Shown: positions 6,727-14,700, counted from the first letter of the stretch. The stretch: DNA of 15,875 nucleotides from Pseudomonadota bacterium (GCA_023457495.1 JAEWLQ010000019.1:1-15875); one strand, 5' to 3'. Translations and numbers: made by a program. Notes: a model not told the origin generated them from the letters alone.

Positions 6727-7797
6727 TCAGTCCGGGGATTCCGGCAGCCAGAAGCGGACACTGGCGCCCTCGCCGACCCTGCCCTCGGCCACCACGTCCC
6801 CGCCGTGTCGCCGCACGATGCGCTGGACGGTCGCGAGTCCCAGGCCATGCCCGGGAAATTCGTCCTGCCGATGCAGCCGTGTGAAGGGTTTGAAGAGACG
6901 CTCCGCGTGCGCCATGTCGAAACCCGCGCCATTGTCCGTGATGCACACCCAGGTGCGACCGTCGTGCCGCTCGGAATGACATCGGATCATCGCCCGCGGC
7001 GTGCGCGCCGTGTACTTCCAGGCATTGCCCAGCAGATTGCGCAACACCGTCGTCACGAGACGCACGTCCGCCCAGACCGTGAGTCCCGCCTCGACTTCGC
7101 AATCGATCGTGCGCTCCGCGGCCTCGTGCCGCAGCTCGTAGAGCACCAGGTCGATCAGAGTAGTCAGGTCGACCTTTTCGCAATGCATTTCCGCCCGCGC
7201 GCTGCGCGCGAGCGCCAGCAATCCGTCGATGAGCCCATCCATCCGCTCGCTGGCCTTGAGGATCTCGTCGAGGAAACCGCGCGCTTCCTCGTTGAGCGTC
7301 GCGCCGCATTCATCGTCGAGCGCATCCGCGAAACCGCTGAGAATGCGCAGCGGTGCGCGCAGATCGTGCGCGGCCACGTCGATGAAGGATTCGAATTCCC
7401 GGTTCGCCATCGCGACCGCGGCGTCCTTCTCCGCGAGTGCGGCATCGAACTCCGTCATGTCATCGACCGTCACCAGCAGTTCCGGCGCGGCTGCTTCGCC
7501 CAGTGCGGTCACGCGCACGCGCGCCGGAAATGTCGTTCCGTCGAGCCGCCGCGCGCGGATTCGGCGCGCGTTCTCGCTGACCACGTTCCATCCGCCCTCG
7601 GGAAACAATCCGATCGCGGACTGCTTGTCGAGCTCGCCCGTCACGCCCGCGAACAATCGGTGCGCCGCGCCATTCGCGCGCAGCACCGCGCCGTGCGGCG
7701 CGAACCAGATCGCGGGGACGGGGCACGCGTCGAAAAGCGTGCCGTCGTTCACGTCCGGCCCAGGGCCCCGCGAGATTTGTTGAGCTGGATTTGTCAT
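6727..7797 (-). CDS. PAS-domain sensor histidine kinase
   Basis: This 356-residue kinase has no transmembrane segment and is probably a cytoplasmic sensor. A PAS-like domain spans about residues 17-118 (DACPVPAIWFAPHGAVLRANGAA, ending VTVDDMTEFDAA) and is joined by a short coil to HisKA. The phosphoacceptor is H144 in AAHDLRAPLR. The HATPase domain shows the N box LRNLLGNAWKYT (252-263), the G1 box DNGAGFD (288-294) and the G2 box GHGLGLATV (316-324). The gene ends 6 nt from the shared terminator. It is divergent from the hybrid kinase gene across a 247-nt region and carries no receiver of its own, so one of the adjacent REC proteins is a plausible partner. That pairing is inferred from position only. 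Confidence 0.92.
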   Translation of the reverse strand: MTNPAQQISRGPGPDVNDGTLFDACPVPAIWFAPHGAVLRANGAAHRLFAGVTGELDKQSAIGLFPEGGWNVVSENARRIRARRLDGTTFPARVRVTALGEAAAPELLVTVDDMTEFDAALAEKDAAVAMANREFESFIDVAAHDLRAPLRILSGFADALDDECGATLNEEARGFLDEILKASERMDGLIDGLLALARSARAEMHCEKVDLTTLIDLVLYELRHEAAERTIDCEVEAGLTVWADVRLVTTVLRNLLGNAWKYTARTPRAMIRCHSERHDGRTWVCITDNGAGFDMAHAERLFKPFTRLHRQDEFPGHGLGLATVQRIVRRHGGDVVAEGRVGEGASVRFWLPESPD

Positions 7798-8044
7798 TTG
7801 ATTGGGCTGCGATACGGAATCGGCCGCCCGGGCGGACTCTGGAGACCCAAAACCGCCCCGGCAGGGTCAAGTGCAGCGCGTCCGCTGCCGATATGTGACC
7901 CAGATCGATGAGGGGCGGCAAAGCGCCGCCGCTGCTCAAGATATTGACCCCGCACGCCGATATGACAGCTGTGGCGCAGTGCCGGGATGTCTGCGCCGCG
8001 ATCGCGAGGTGTCATCCCCTCACACCAGGTCACGAAGTGCGCCG
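7798..8044. other. Divergent intergenic region between the two kinase genes
   Basis: These 247 nt must hold both promoters. A repeated word GCCGATATG occurs at 7887-7895 and 7956-7964 in direct orientation, each followed closely by GAC or AC. TTGACC is found on the plus strand at 7945-7950 without a good -10. No promoter could be called with confidence. The plus-strand reading frame of the hybrid kinase stays open here, but the translation has no recognisable domain. Confidence 0.4.
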
Positions 8045-9673
8045 ATGAGCAGCGACGAATTCGATATCCGCAAGATCCGCTTGTTGTTAGTCGAGGACAA
8101 TGCGGCTGACGCCCGCGTCGTCGAACGGCACCTCAAGGATGCCGGCCTCAACGAAGTGGAATGCGACTGGGTGCAGACGGCCGCCGACGCCTCCGAGCGG
8201 TTGTGCAAGTTCGAATACGATCTCGTGCTGCTCGATCTCGGGCTGCCCGATGCGACCGGACTGCAGGCGCTGCGCGCGCTCAAGGCCATCGCCGATCTGA
8301 CTCCCATCATCGTGCTGACGGGATCCGACGACTACAGGCAGGGCCTCATCGCCGTGCGCGAAGGCGCGCAGGACTACCTCGAGAAGCGCCGCGTCAATGC
8401 CGGCATGCTCTCGCGCATCGTCTCCTACTCGGTGGAGCGCAACAGCTTCCACCGCGACCTGGTGCGCGCCACGCGCCGCTACCAGGATCTCTTCAACAAC
8501 GTGCCAGTGGCACTGTTCACGGCCAACCGCGACGGCGCGCTCAAGACCGCCAATGCCGCCTGCATGAAGTTGCTCTCCTGCCACGGCATCGCGCTCGACC
8601 AGGTGAACTTCCTCGACCTGCTGTTCGAGCCGGCCAAGCGTTCGCACTTCCTCGACCTGATGTCGCGCCAGCGCATGGTGGAGGGCTGGGAAACGCCGAT
8701 CCACGATTGCCGCGGCAACACGCTCAACGTGCTGGTCAACGCCGCTCCTCTTTATGAGGCCTCGCAGGCTTTCGCCGGCTGGGAAGGCTGCATCACCGAC
8801 ATCTCGATGCTCAAGCAGACGCTCGAGGAGCGCGACCGGCTCGAGGACAACCTGCGCCAGGCGCAGAAGCTCGAAGCCATCGGACAGCTCGCCGCGGGCA
8901 TCGCGCACGAGATCAACACGCCGACGCAATACGTCGGCGACAACCTGCGCTTCCTCAAGGAGTCGTTCGGCGAGCTCGACGGATTGCTCGAGCAGCTCGT
9001 GGAAGGCGGCGGAGCCCCGGCGCGCAAGGCGCTCGAGGACGCGGACTTCGACTACCTCAAGGAAGAAATTCCGCGCGCGCTCAACCAGTCGCTCGAAGGC
9101 GTCGACCGCGTGGCGAAGATCGTGCGCGCGATGAAGGAGTTCTCGCATCCCGCGCGCGAGAAGACCGCGACCGATCTCAACCGCGCCATCCAGAGCACGA
9201 TCACCGTGGCCAGCAACGAGTGGAAATACGTCGCCGAGGTCGAACTCGATCTCGACGCGAACCTGCCCTCGGTGCACTGCTCGCCCGCCGAATTCAACCA
9301 GGTGGTGCTCAACATCGTCGTCAATGCCGCACACGCGATCTCCGACGTCGTCGGCGACGGCGCGAAGGGCAAGGGCAAGATCCGCGTCAAGACGCGGCCC
9401 GATGGCGACTGGGCCATCGTCGAGATCAGCGACTCGGGCTGCGGCATGCCGGCGCACATCCAGCAGCGCATCTTCGATCCGTTCTTCACCACCAAGGAAG
9501 TCGGCAAGGGCACGGGCCAGGGCCTGGCGATCGCGCACAACGTGATCGTCGACAAGCACGGCGGCACGATCAAGGTCGTGAGCTCACCGGGCGCGGGCAC
9601 CACGTTCATCATCCGTCTGCCGATCGGCGGCTCGAAGAGTGACAGCGAATCCGCGGCGGGGGCCGCCGCTTGA
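8045..9673 (+). CDS. Hybrid REC-PAS-histidine kinase
   Basis: This 542-residue cytoplasmic protein has an N-terminal receiver (about 10-130) with acidic pair E17/D18, phosphoacceptor D64 in LLDLGLPD, T92 and K114. A PAS-like domain follows (about 145-255, YQDLFNNVPVALFTANRDGALKTANAA). The kinase has H288 in AAGIAHEINTPTQYVGDN, the N box NQVVLNIVVNAAHA (418-431), the G1 box DSGCGMP and the G2 box GKGTGQGLAIA. An input receiver ahead of PAS and kinase suggests it is itself switched by phosphorylation. The frame is open upstream to 7802, but the ATG at 8045 begins just before the receiver. Its ribosome-binding site is weak. The stop overlaps the TTG start of the next gene by four bases, so the downstream REC-HDOD protein is a likely phosphotransfer partner. 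Confidence 0.92.
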   Translation: MSSDEFDIRKIRLLLVEDNAADARVVERHLKDAGLNEVECDWVQTAADASERLCKFEYDLVLLDLGLPDATGLQALRALKAIADLTPIIVLTGSDDYRQGLIAVREGAQDYLEKRRVNAGMLSRIVSYSVERNSFHRDLVRATRRYQDLFNNVPVALFTANRDGALKTANAACMKLLSCHGIALDQVNFLDLLFEPAKRSHFLDLMSRQRMVEGWETPIHDCRGNTLNVLVNAAPLYEASQAFAGWEGCITDISMLKQTLEERDRLEDNLRQAQKLEAIGQLAAGIAHEINTPTQYVGDNLRFLKESFGELDGLLEQLVEGGGAPARKALEDADFDYLKEEIPRALNQSLEGVDRVAKIVRAMKEFSHPAREKTATDLNRAIQSTITVASNEWKYVAEVELDLDANLPSVHCSPAEFNQVVLNIVVNAAHAISDVVGDGAKGKGKIRVKTRPDGDWAIVEISDSGCGMPAHIQQRIFDPFFTTKEVGKGTGQGLAIAHNVIVDKHGGTIKVVSSPGAGTTFIIRLPIGGSKSDSESAAGAAA

Positions 9674-10905
9674 ACTCGATTCGCGTCATCTTCGTGGACG
9701 ACGAGCCGCGCGTGCTCGAGGGACTGAAGCGCATGCTTCGGCCCAAGCGCAACGAGTGGAACATGAAATTCGTCGGCAGCGCGCAGGCCGCGCTCGAGTC
9801 GCTCAAGGATGAGCCCTGCGAAGTCGTCGTGACCGACATGCGAATGCCGGGCATGAGCGGCGCGGAACTGCTCGAGGTCGTGCAGCGTGAATTCCCGGAC
9901 ACGATCCGGCTGATCCTCTCCGGCCAGGCGGAAACCGAATCCGTGATGAAGGCGCTGGGCGTGTCGCACCAGTTCCTCTCCAAGCCCTGCGACGCGGAGA
10001 TCCTGCAGGGCACGATCGCGCGCGCCTTCGCGCTGCGCGACCTGGCGGGCAACCCGGCGGTGAAGGCGCTGGTCGCGCGCATCAACAAACTACCGACGCT
10101 GCCGGCCACCTACCAGCGGCTGGTCGAATGCCTGAAGAGTCCGAAGGCCGACATGGACGACGTCGCGCGGATCATCGCGAGCGATCCGTCGATGACGGCG
10201 CGGCTGCTCAAGCTGGTCAATTCGGCGTACTTCGGCCTCGCGAAGCCGGTGGCCGACGTATCGCGCGCGGGCGCCCTGCTCGGCCTCGATCGCATCATGG
10301 CGCTGGTGCTGGGCCAGGGCATCTTTTCCGGCGGCGAAGCGCCCAACGTGCGCGGCTTCAGCCTCGAAAAACTCTGGTCGCACAGCATCGCCACGGCGAC
10401 CGCGGCGCATCGCATCGCCATCGACGAAGGCCTGGACAAGGACCAGGTCGCGGCGGCTTTCCTCGCGGGCATGCTGCACGACATCGGCAAGCTCGTGCTC
10501 GCGATGGGCATGCCGGCCGAATACGAGCGCGTCATCGAGATCGCGGGTCACGAGCCGGGCGCCAGCCACGACGTGGAAACCCTCGAGCTGCAGGCGTCTC
10601 ATTCCGACGTCGGCGCCTACCTGGTTGGCCTCTGGGGCCTGCCCAACACGATCGCCGAGGCGATCGCCTTCCATGAAGATCCCGAGCTCGCCACCGGTGA
10701 ATTCGGCCTGCCCGGCATCGTGCACGTCGCGGACCGGATCGCGAACCATCCGGACGCAAGCGACCCGCGCGCCGCCAACCTGCGCCTCAACGCGGAGTAT
10801 CTCGAGAAATCCGATCGCATCGGGCGCTGGAACGCGTGGCGCGAAATGTGCGTCGCCGCCATCGCCGAAAACAGCAACGACAAGAGCGCCGGAGGACGTC
10901 CGTGA
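9670..10905 (+). CDS. Response regulator with REC and HDOD domains
   Basis: The 411-residue protein begins with a receiver (1-120): acidic pair D10/D11, phosphoacceptor D56 in VVVTDMRMPG, and K105 in FLSKPCD. An HDOD domain follows (about 130-330) with INKLPTLPATYQRL, SDPSMTARLLKLVNSAYFG, a conserved WSHS, and GMLHDIGKL (H270, D271). HDOD proteins usually act as signalling or scaffold outputs, often in motility, biofilm or virulence control; the target here is unknown. The TTG start overlaps the previous stop as TTGA, giving tight coupling to the hybrid kinase. Its own TGA overlaps the next gene's GTG. The TTG start is supported because the receiver begins at once (IRVIFVDDEP). Confidence 0.92.
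   Translation: MNSIRVIFVDDEPRVLEGLKRMLRPKRNEWNMKFVGSAQAALESLKDEPCEVVVTDMRMPGMSGAELLEVVQREFPDTIRLILSGQAETESVMKALGVSHQFLSKPCDAEILQGTIARAFALRDLAGNPAVKALVARINKLPTLPATYQRLVECLKSPKADMDDVARIIASDPSMTARLLKLVNSAYFGLAKPVADVSRAGALLGLDRIMALVLGQGIFSGGEAPNVRGFSLEKLWSHSIATATAAHRIAIDEGLDKDQVAAAFLAGMLHDIGKLVLAMGMPAEYERVIEIAGHEPGASHDVETLELQASHSDVGAYLVGLWGLPNTIAEAIAFHEDPELATGEFGLPGIVHVADRIANHPDASDPRAANLRLNAEYLEKSDRIGRWNAWREMCVAAIAENSNDKSAGGRP
10891..10895 (+). promoter_or_regulatory. Ribosome-binding site for the REC/HD-GYP-like gene
   Basis: GGAGG lies 6 nt before the GTG at 10902, within the end of the HDOD gene. It decides this start over the open frame that continues upstream to 10836. Confidence 0.8.
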
Positions 10906-12053
10906 GAGAGCGCGTGTTGTTCGTCGACGATGAGCCGAACGTGCTCGACGGCATCCGCCGCCAGCTGCGCAATCGCGTCGAGCTCGAGACGGCGACCAGC
11001 GGCGCCGCGGGCCTCGAGATGATCCGCGCGCAGGGTCCCTTCGCCGTGGTCGTCTCCGACATGCGCATGCCGGAGATGGACGGCGCGCGCTTCCTCGCGC
11101 AGGTCAACTCGCTCGCGCCGCAGACGGTGCGCATGGTGTTGTCGGGACAGGCCGACCTCGAATCGACCATTGCAGCTGTCAACGAAGGCCGCGTGTTCCG
11201 CTTCCTGTTGAAGCCCTGCAATTCGGAAACGCTGCTCGGCGTCATCCAGAACGGCATCGATCAATACCGGCTCATCAACGCCGAGAAACACCTGCTCGAG
11301 AACACGCTGAACGCCACCGTGAAGGTGCTGGTCAACGTGCTCGGTCTCATCAATCCGGCCGCGCAGCGCCGCGCCGCGCAGATCCAGCGCTACGCGGAGA
11401 GCGGCGCCGCCGCCCTGCAGCTGCTGCCCGGCATGTGGCAATACCAGCTCGCGGCGATGATTTCGCAGCTCGGCTGCATCACGCTGCCACCGGAGCTGCT
11501 GGCACGCGCCTACGGCGGCCAGGCGCTCAGCAACGAGGAGCGCCGGCTCTACGAATCGCATCCCGAGATCGCGAGCAAACTACTCGGCACGATCCCGCGG
11601 CTCGAGGCGGTTGCCGGCATGGTTGCCGGGCAGCTGCAGACGCCGCCCGCCGGCCTCATCGAAGGCGACCCATCGACGTGGAAGCCCGAGAAGGTCGGCG
11701 CCGCGATCCTGTGGGCCGCGATCAAGTTCGATCATCATGTGAGCCAGGGGCGCATTCCGGAGCATGCCGCGCAACTCGTGAACCAGGCCGCGCCGGGCCT
11801 GCCGCCCGCGATCACCCAGGCGATGGTCAAGACGTTGTCCGACGACAGCGGCCTGGTCATGACCCGCTCGGTCACCCTGCGTGACCTGGAGATCGGCATG
11901 ACCATCGACGCCGACGTCATGAGCGCGCGCGGCATCCGTCTCGTACCCCGCGGCACCGAAGTCACCGCCACCGTGCTCGAGCGGCTCAAGGCCGTGGCGG
12001 GCGGCGTCGGCGTCGCGGAACCCATTCGTGTTTCAGTCAAAGTGGTCGATTAG
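10902..12053 (+). CDS. Response regulator with REC and degenerate HD-GYP domain
   Basis: This 383-residue protein has an N-terminal receiver with D9/D10, phosphoacceptor D53 in VVSDMRMPEMDG and K104 in FLLKPC. Its effector half resembles an RpfG-type HD-GYP phosphodiesterase, shown by GCITLPPELL (191-200) and ESHPEIASKLLGTIPRLEAVA (218-238). The catalytic HD pair is replaced: where the family reads LLHDIGKI this one reads MISQLGCI (S188, Q189). The HHE and GYP signatures are also not recognisable. It is therefore unlikely to hydrolyse cyclic di-GMP and may bind a ligand or partner. The last 60 residues or so (LRDLEIGMTIDADVMSARG onward) form a small extra domain. The start is fixed by GGAGG and by the GTGA overlap with the HDOD gene. 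The next regulator begins 24 nt after its stop. Confidence 0.88.
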   Translation: MRERVLFVDDEPNVLDGIRRQLRNRVELETATSGAAGLEMIRAQGPFAVVVSDMRMPEMDGARFLAQVNSLAPQTVRMVLSGQADLESTIAAVNEGRVFRFLLKPCNSETLLGVIQNGIDQYRLINAEKHLLENTLNATVKVLVNVLGLINPAAQRRAAQIQRYAESGAAALQLLPGMWQYQLAAMISQLGCITLPPELLARAYGGQALSNEERRLYESHPEIASKLLGTIPRLEAVAGMVAGQLQTPPAGLIEGDPSTWKPEKVGAAILWAAIKFDHHVSQGRIPEHAAQLVNQAAPGLPPAITQAMVKTLSDDSGLVMTRSVTLRDLEIGMTIDADVMSARGIRLVPRGTEVTATVLERLKAVAGGVGVAEPIRVSVKVVD

Positions 12054-12077
12054 ACCCAAGGTCGGAAGGTAGCTGTC

Positions 12078-12662
12078 ATGGAAAAGAGCAACATCTTGCT
12101 GGTGGACGATGAGCCGAATCTCACGGCGGCGCTGGTGCGCAGCCTGGATCGGAGCCAGTTCCACATCTTTACCGCGGAATCGGCCCAACAGGGCCTGATG
12201 ATCCTCGCGGGCAACAACATCGATGTTGTGGTCTCCGACGAGCGCATGCCCGGCATGACCGGCAGCCAGTTCCTGGCCGAGGTGCGCAAGCAATGGCCCA
12301 ACACCATCCGCATGATCCTGTCGGGCCAGGCGGATCTCGAGGCCGCCGTACGCGCGATCAACGAGGGCGAGGTCTACCGCTTCCTGCTCAAGCCCTGCCA
12401 TCCCAAGGAACTCCAGGCGACGATCCTGCAGGGGCTGCAGCACAAGAAGCTGGTGGCGCAGAGCCGCCGCCTGCTGCAGGAGCATCAGAAGACGCAGAAC
12501 CTGCTCGAGGAGCTCGAGAAGGCGAACCCGGGCATCACGAAGATCGATCTCGATGAGGACGGCGCTATCACCCTCGAGGACGACGACGCGGGCAATACGA
12601 TGGACGTGCAGTCGCTGCTGGAGGATCTCGAGCGCGAGATGCGCAAGGTAGCTAGCCGCTAG
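12078..12662 (+). CDS. REC-domain response regulator with acidic EF-hand-like tail
   Basis: The 194-residue protein has a receiver (1-120) with D10/D11, phosphoacceptor D54 in VVSDERMPGMTG and K105 in FLLKPCHP. It is closely similar to the receiver of the preceding gene (RMILSGQADLEAAVRAINEG). It has no DNA-binding domain. A coiled-coil stretch (about 122-148, HKKLVAQSRRLLQEHQKTQNLLEELEKA) is followed by an acidic segment in which residues 157-168, DLDEDGAITLED, match the EF-hand loop pattern DxDxDGxI. A final helix (MDVQSLLEDLEREMRKV) follows. GGAAGG lies 8 nt before the ATG. The stop TAG shares the sequence CTAG with the stop of the convergent fabH. It probably works by protein contact; the target is unknown. 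Confidence 0.88.
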   Translation: MEKSNILLVDDEPNLTAALVRSLDRSQFHIFTAESAQQGLMILAGNNIDVVVSDERMPGMTGSQFLAEVRKQWPNTIRMILSGQADLEAAVRAINEGEVYRFLLKPCHPKELQATILQGLQHKKLVAQSRRLLQEHQKTQNLLEELEKANPGITKIDLDEDGAITLEDDDAGNTMDVQSLLEDLEREMRKVASR

Positions 12663-13633
12663 AACCTGACGAGCGCGGAGCCCCAGGTAAAGCCGCCGCC
12701 GAAGGCTTCCAGCAGCAGCAGGTGGCCGCGCTTCACGCGGCCGTCGCGCACGCCGATGTCGAGCGCCAGAGGCACCGAGGCCGCGGACGTATTGCCGTGG
12801 TCCTGTACCGTGACGATCACCTTCTCCATGGGCAGGTCGAGCCGCTTGGCCATCGCGCCGATGATGCGGATGTTGGCCTGGTGCGGGATCAACCAGTCGA
12901 CCGCGGATTTCTCGAGGCCATTGGCCGCGAGCGCCTCGTCGACCGCGCCACCGAGCTTGGTGACGGCGACCTTGAACACTTCGCTGCCGGCCATCTTGAT
13001 CCCGATGTCGACCTGCTGGGTCGCGGGATCGACCTTGAACCCTTTCGACACACCGCTCTCGACGTACAGCAGATCCTTGTAGGCGCCGTCCGCATGCAGG
13101 TGTGTGCTCATGAGGCCGGGCTCGGCCGAGGGCTTGAGCACCACGGCGCCCGCGCCATCCGCGAACAACACGGCCGTGCTGCGATCGTTCCAGTTGGTGA
13201 TGCGCGAGAGTGTCTCGGCGCCGATCACGAGGGCGCACTTGGCCTCGCCCACCTTGATGAACTTGTCGGCGATCGACAGCGCGTAGATGAAGCCGCTGCA
13301 AGCCGTCTCGACCGAAAACGCGGGACAGCCGCGCGCGCCCAGCCGCTCCTGCAGCAGCACCGCGCAATTGGGGAACACGAGGTCCGGTGTCGTGGTTCCG
13401 AACACGATGAAGTCGATTTCCGCGGGCGTGACCCCGGCCGCCTCGATGGCGCGGCGCGCGGCGATCTCCGCGAGATCCACGGTAGTTTGACCGGGGGCCG
13501 CGATGTGGCGGCGTTCGATGCCCGTGCGGCTGCGGATCCACTCGTCGGTGGTATCCATCTTCTTCTCGAGATCGAAGTTCGTGACGACCTGCTCCGGCAG
13601 ATAGGAACCCGTGCCGGCGATGCGTGAGTACAT
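12659..13633 (-). CDS. fabH: Beta-ketoacyl-ACP synthase III
   Basis: FabH condenses acetyl-CoA with malonyl-ACP to start fatty-acid synthesis. The 324-residue product is full length and carries the whole triad: C112 in VETACSGF, H251 in PHQANIRI and N281 in GNTSAA. The opening MYSRIAGTGSYLPEQVVTN and the block TTDEWIRSRTGI are typical. The frame is open for 15 further codons upstream, but the ATG at 13633 has AAGGGA 4 nt ahead and places the protein correctly. It begins 13 nt after the plsX stop, so it is in the same operon. Downstream it meets a convergent response regulator. The stop codons share CTAG, and fabD does not follow as it does in E. coli. Confidence 0.97.
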   Translation of the reverse strand: MYSRIAGTGSYLPEQVVTNFDLEKKMDTTDEWIRSRTGIERRHIAAPGQTTVDLAEIAARRAIEAAGVTPAEIDFIVFGTTTPDLVFPNCAVLLQERLGARGCPAFSVETACSGFIYALSIADKFIKVGEAKCALVIGAETLSRITNWNDRSTAVLFADGAGAVVLKPSAEPGLMSTHLHADGAYKDLLYVESGVSKGFKVDPATQQVDIGIKMAGSEVFKVAVTKLGGAVDEALAANGLEKSAVDWLIPHQANIRIIGAMAKRLDLPMEKVIVTVQDHGNTSAASVPLALDIGVRDGRVKRGHLLLLEAFGGGFTWGSALVRF

Positions 13634-13646
13634 GTTGTCCCTTCGT

Positions 13647-14660
13647 CTAGTTATGGGCCGGAGCGTTGGCCAGGGCATTCGCGATCGCCGCGGGCAACCC
13701 GCGCCGTGTCGCCGTCGCCGCCGTCGCGATCGCCTGGGCGAACGCGATGGCGTCGGCGCTGCCGTGGCTTTTTACCACGACTGCGGTTAGTCCCACCATG
13801 CAGGCGCCGTTGTAGCGGCGCGGATCGAGCTTCTCGCCCACGCGGCGCAGGACCGGCCGGGCTAGCAACCCCGAAAGTTTGCTCGCCGCGTCCCGCGAGA
13901 ATTCCGTGCGCATCTGCTCGACGATCAGTTTGGCGAGCCCTTCCATCGTCTTGAGCGCCACGTTGCCGGTGAAACCGTCGGTGACTACGACGTCCACCTT
14001 CTCGTCGAAGATGTCGTGTCCTTCGACGAATCCCACGTAATTGATGCTCGCCGCGCGAATCAGTTCGTGCGCTTCCTGCACGATCTCGTGACCCTTGGAT
14101 TCCTCTTCGCCGATGTTGAGCAGGCCCACGCGCGGATTCGCGATGCCGTACACATCCCGGGCGACGATCGAGCCCATCGTGGCGAATTGCGCGAGTTGCA
14201 GGGCGGACGCCTTGGAATTCGCGCCGAGGTCGAGGATGTGCGTGTGCCGGCCGTTGCGCGCCGGCACCGACGACATGATCGGCGCGCGCTCGACGGAACC
14301 GACGGTCTTGAGCACGAAGTGCGACATCGCGGTCAGCGCCCCGGTATTGCCGGCGCTCACCATGCCCGCGGCCCGACCCTCCTTCACGAGGTCGATCGCG
14401 ATGCGCATCGAGGAATCCTTGCGACGGCGGATGGCCTCGCGCGGATGCTCGGACATTCCGACGACGCTCGCGGCGGCGTGAACGGTGGCGCGCGCACGCA
14501 TGCCCGCCGGCGCGCTCGCGAGCGCGGGCTCGATGACGGCGGGATCACCCACGAGGATCAACTCGAGGGAGGAATCGTCGACGAGCGCGCGCAGCGCGCC
14601 GGGTAGACACTCCGACGCACCGCTGTCGCCACTCATCACATCGACGGCGATGGACGCCAT
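13647..14660 (-). CDS. plsX: Phosphate acyltransferase PlsX
   Basis: PlsX makes acyl-phosphate from acyl-ACP, feeding PlsY in phospholipid synthesis. The 337-residue length is normal. Family blocks are visible: SEHPREAIRRRKDSSMRIAIDLVKEG, MVSAGNTGALTA, LDLGANSKASALQLAQFA, LLNIGEEESKGHE and VVTDGFTGNVALKTMEG. The N-terminal motif differs from the usual form: MSGDSGAS stands where DxMGGDxGP is typical. The ATG at 14660 begins one strand before it, with no strong ribosome-binding site. The gene follows rpmF, with a hairpin in the 39-nt gap, and precedes fabH by 13 nt. Confidence 0.96.
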   Translation of the reverse strand: MASIAVDVMSGDSGASECLPGALRALVDDSSLELILVGDPAVIEPALASAPAGMRARATVHAAASVVGMSEHPREAIRRRKDSSMRIAIDLVKEGRAAGMVSAGNTGALTAMSHFVLKTVGSVERAPIMSSVPARNGRHTHILDLGANSKASALQLAQFATMGSIVARDVYGIANPRVGLLNIGEEESKGHEIVQEAHELIRAASINYVGFVEGHDIFDEKVDVVVTDGFTGNVALKTMEGLAKLIVEQMRTEFSRDAASKLSGLLARPVLRRVGEKLDPRRYNGACMVGLTAVVVKSHGSADAIAFAQAIATAATATRRGLPAAIANALANAPAHN

Positions 14661-14662
14661 GC

Positions 14663-14700
14663 GTTACACGCGCGGGCCGGAAGGACCCGCAAGCTGTAAC
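14663..14700 (-). promoter_or_regulatory. Stem-loop between rpmF and plsX
   Basis: Outer arms GTTACA (14663-14668) and TGTAAC (14695-14700) enclose inner arms GCGGG (14672-14676) and CCCGC (14686-14690). The structure starts at the rpmF stop codon and occupies almost the whole gap to plsX. No U-run follows, so it is probably an mRNA stabiliser or attenuator that sets L32 expression apart from PlsX, rather than a terminator. The function is inferred. Confidence 0.5.

Noticed and set aside
7802..8044. An 81-residue N-terminal extension of the hybrid kinase
   Set aside because: The frame is open, but the translation shows no domain. The ATG at 8045 starts immediately before the receiver, and the region is needed for divergent promoters.
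8087..9559. A 490-codon open frame on the minus strand opposite the hybrid kinase
   Set aside because: It is antisense to clear REC, PAS and kinase motifs and has a biased composition typical of GC-rich shadow frames.
12033..13541. A 502-codon minus-strand frame overlapping fabH and the last response regulator
   Set aside because: fabH in another frame carries the full catalytic triad, and the rest is antisense to the REC gene.
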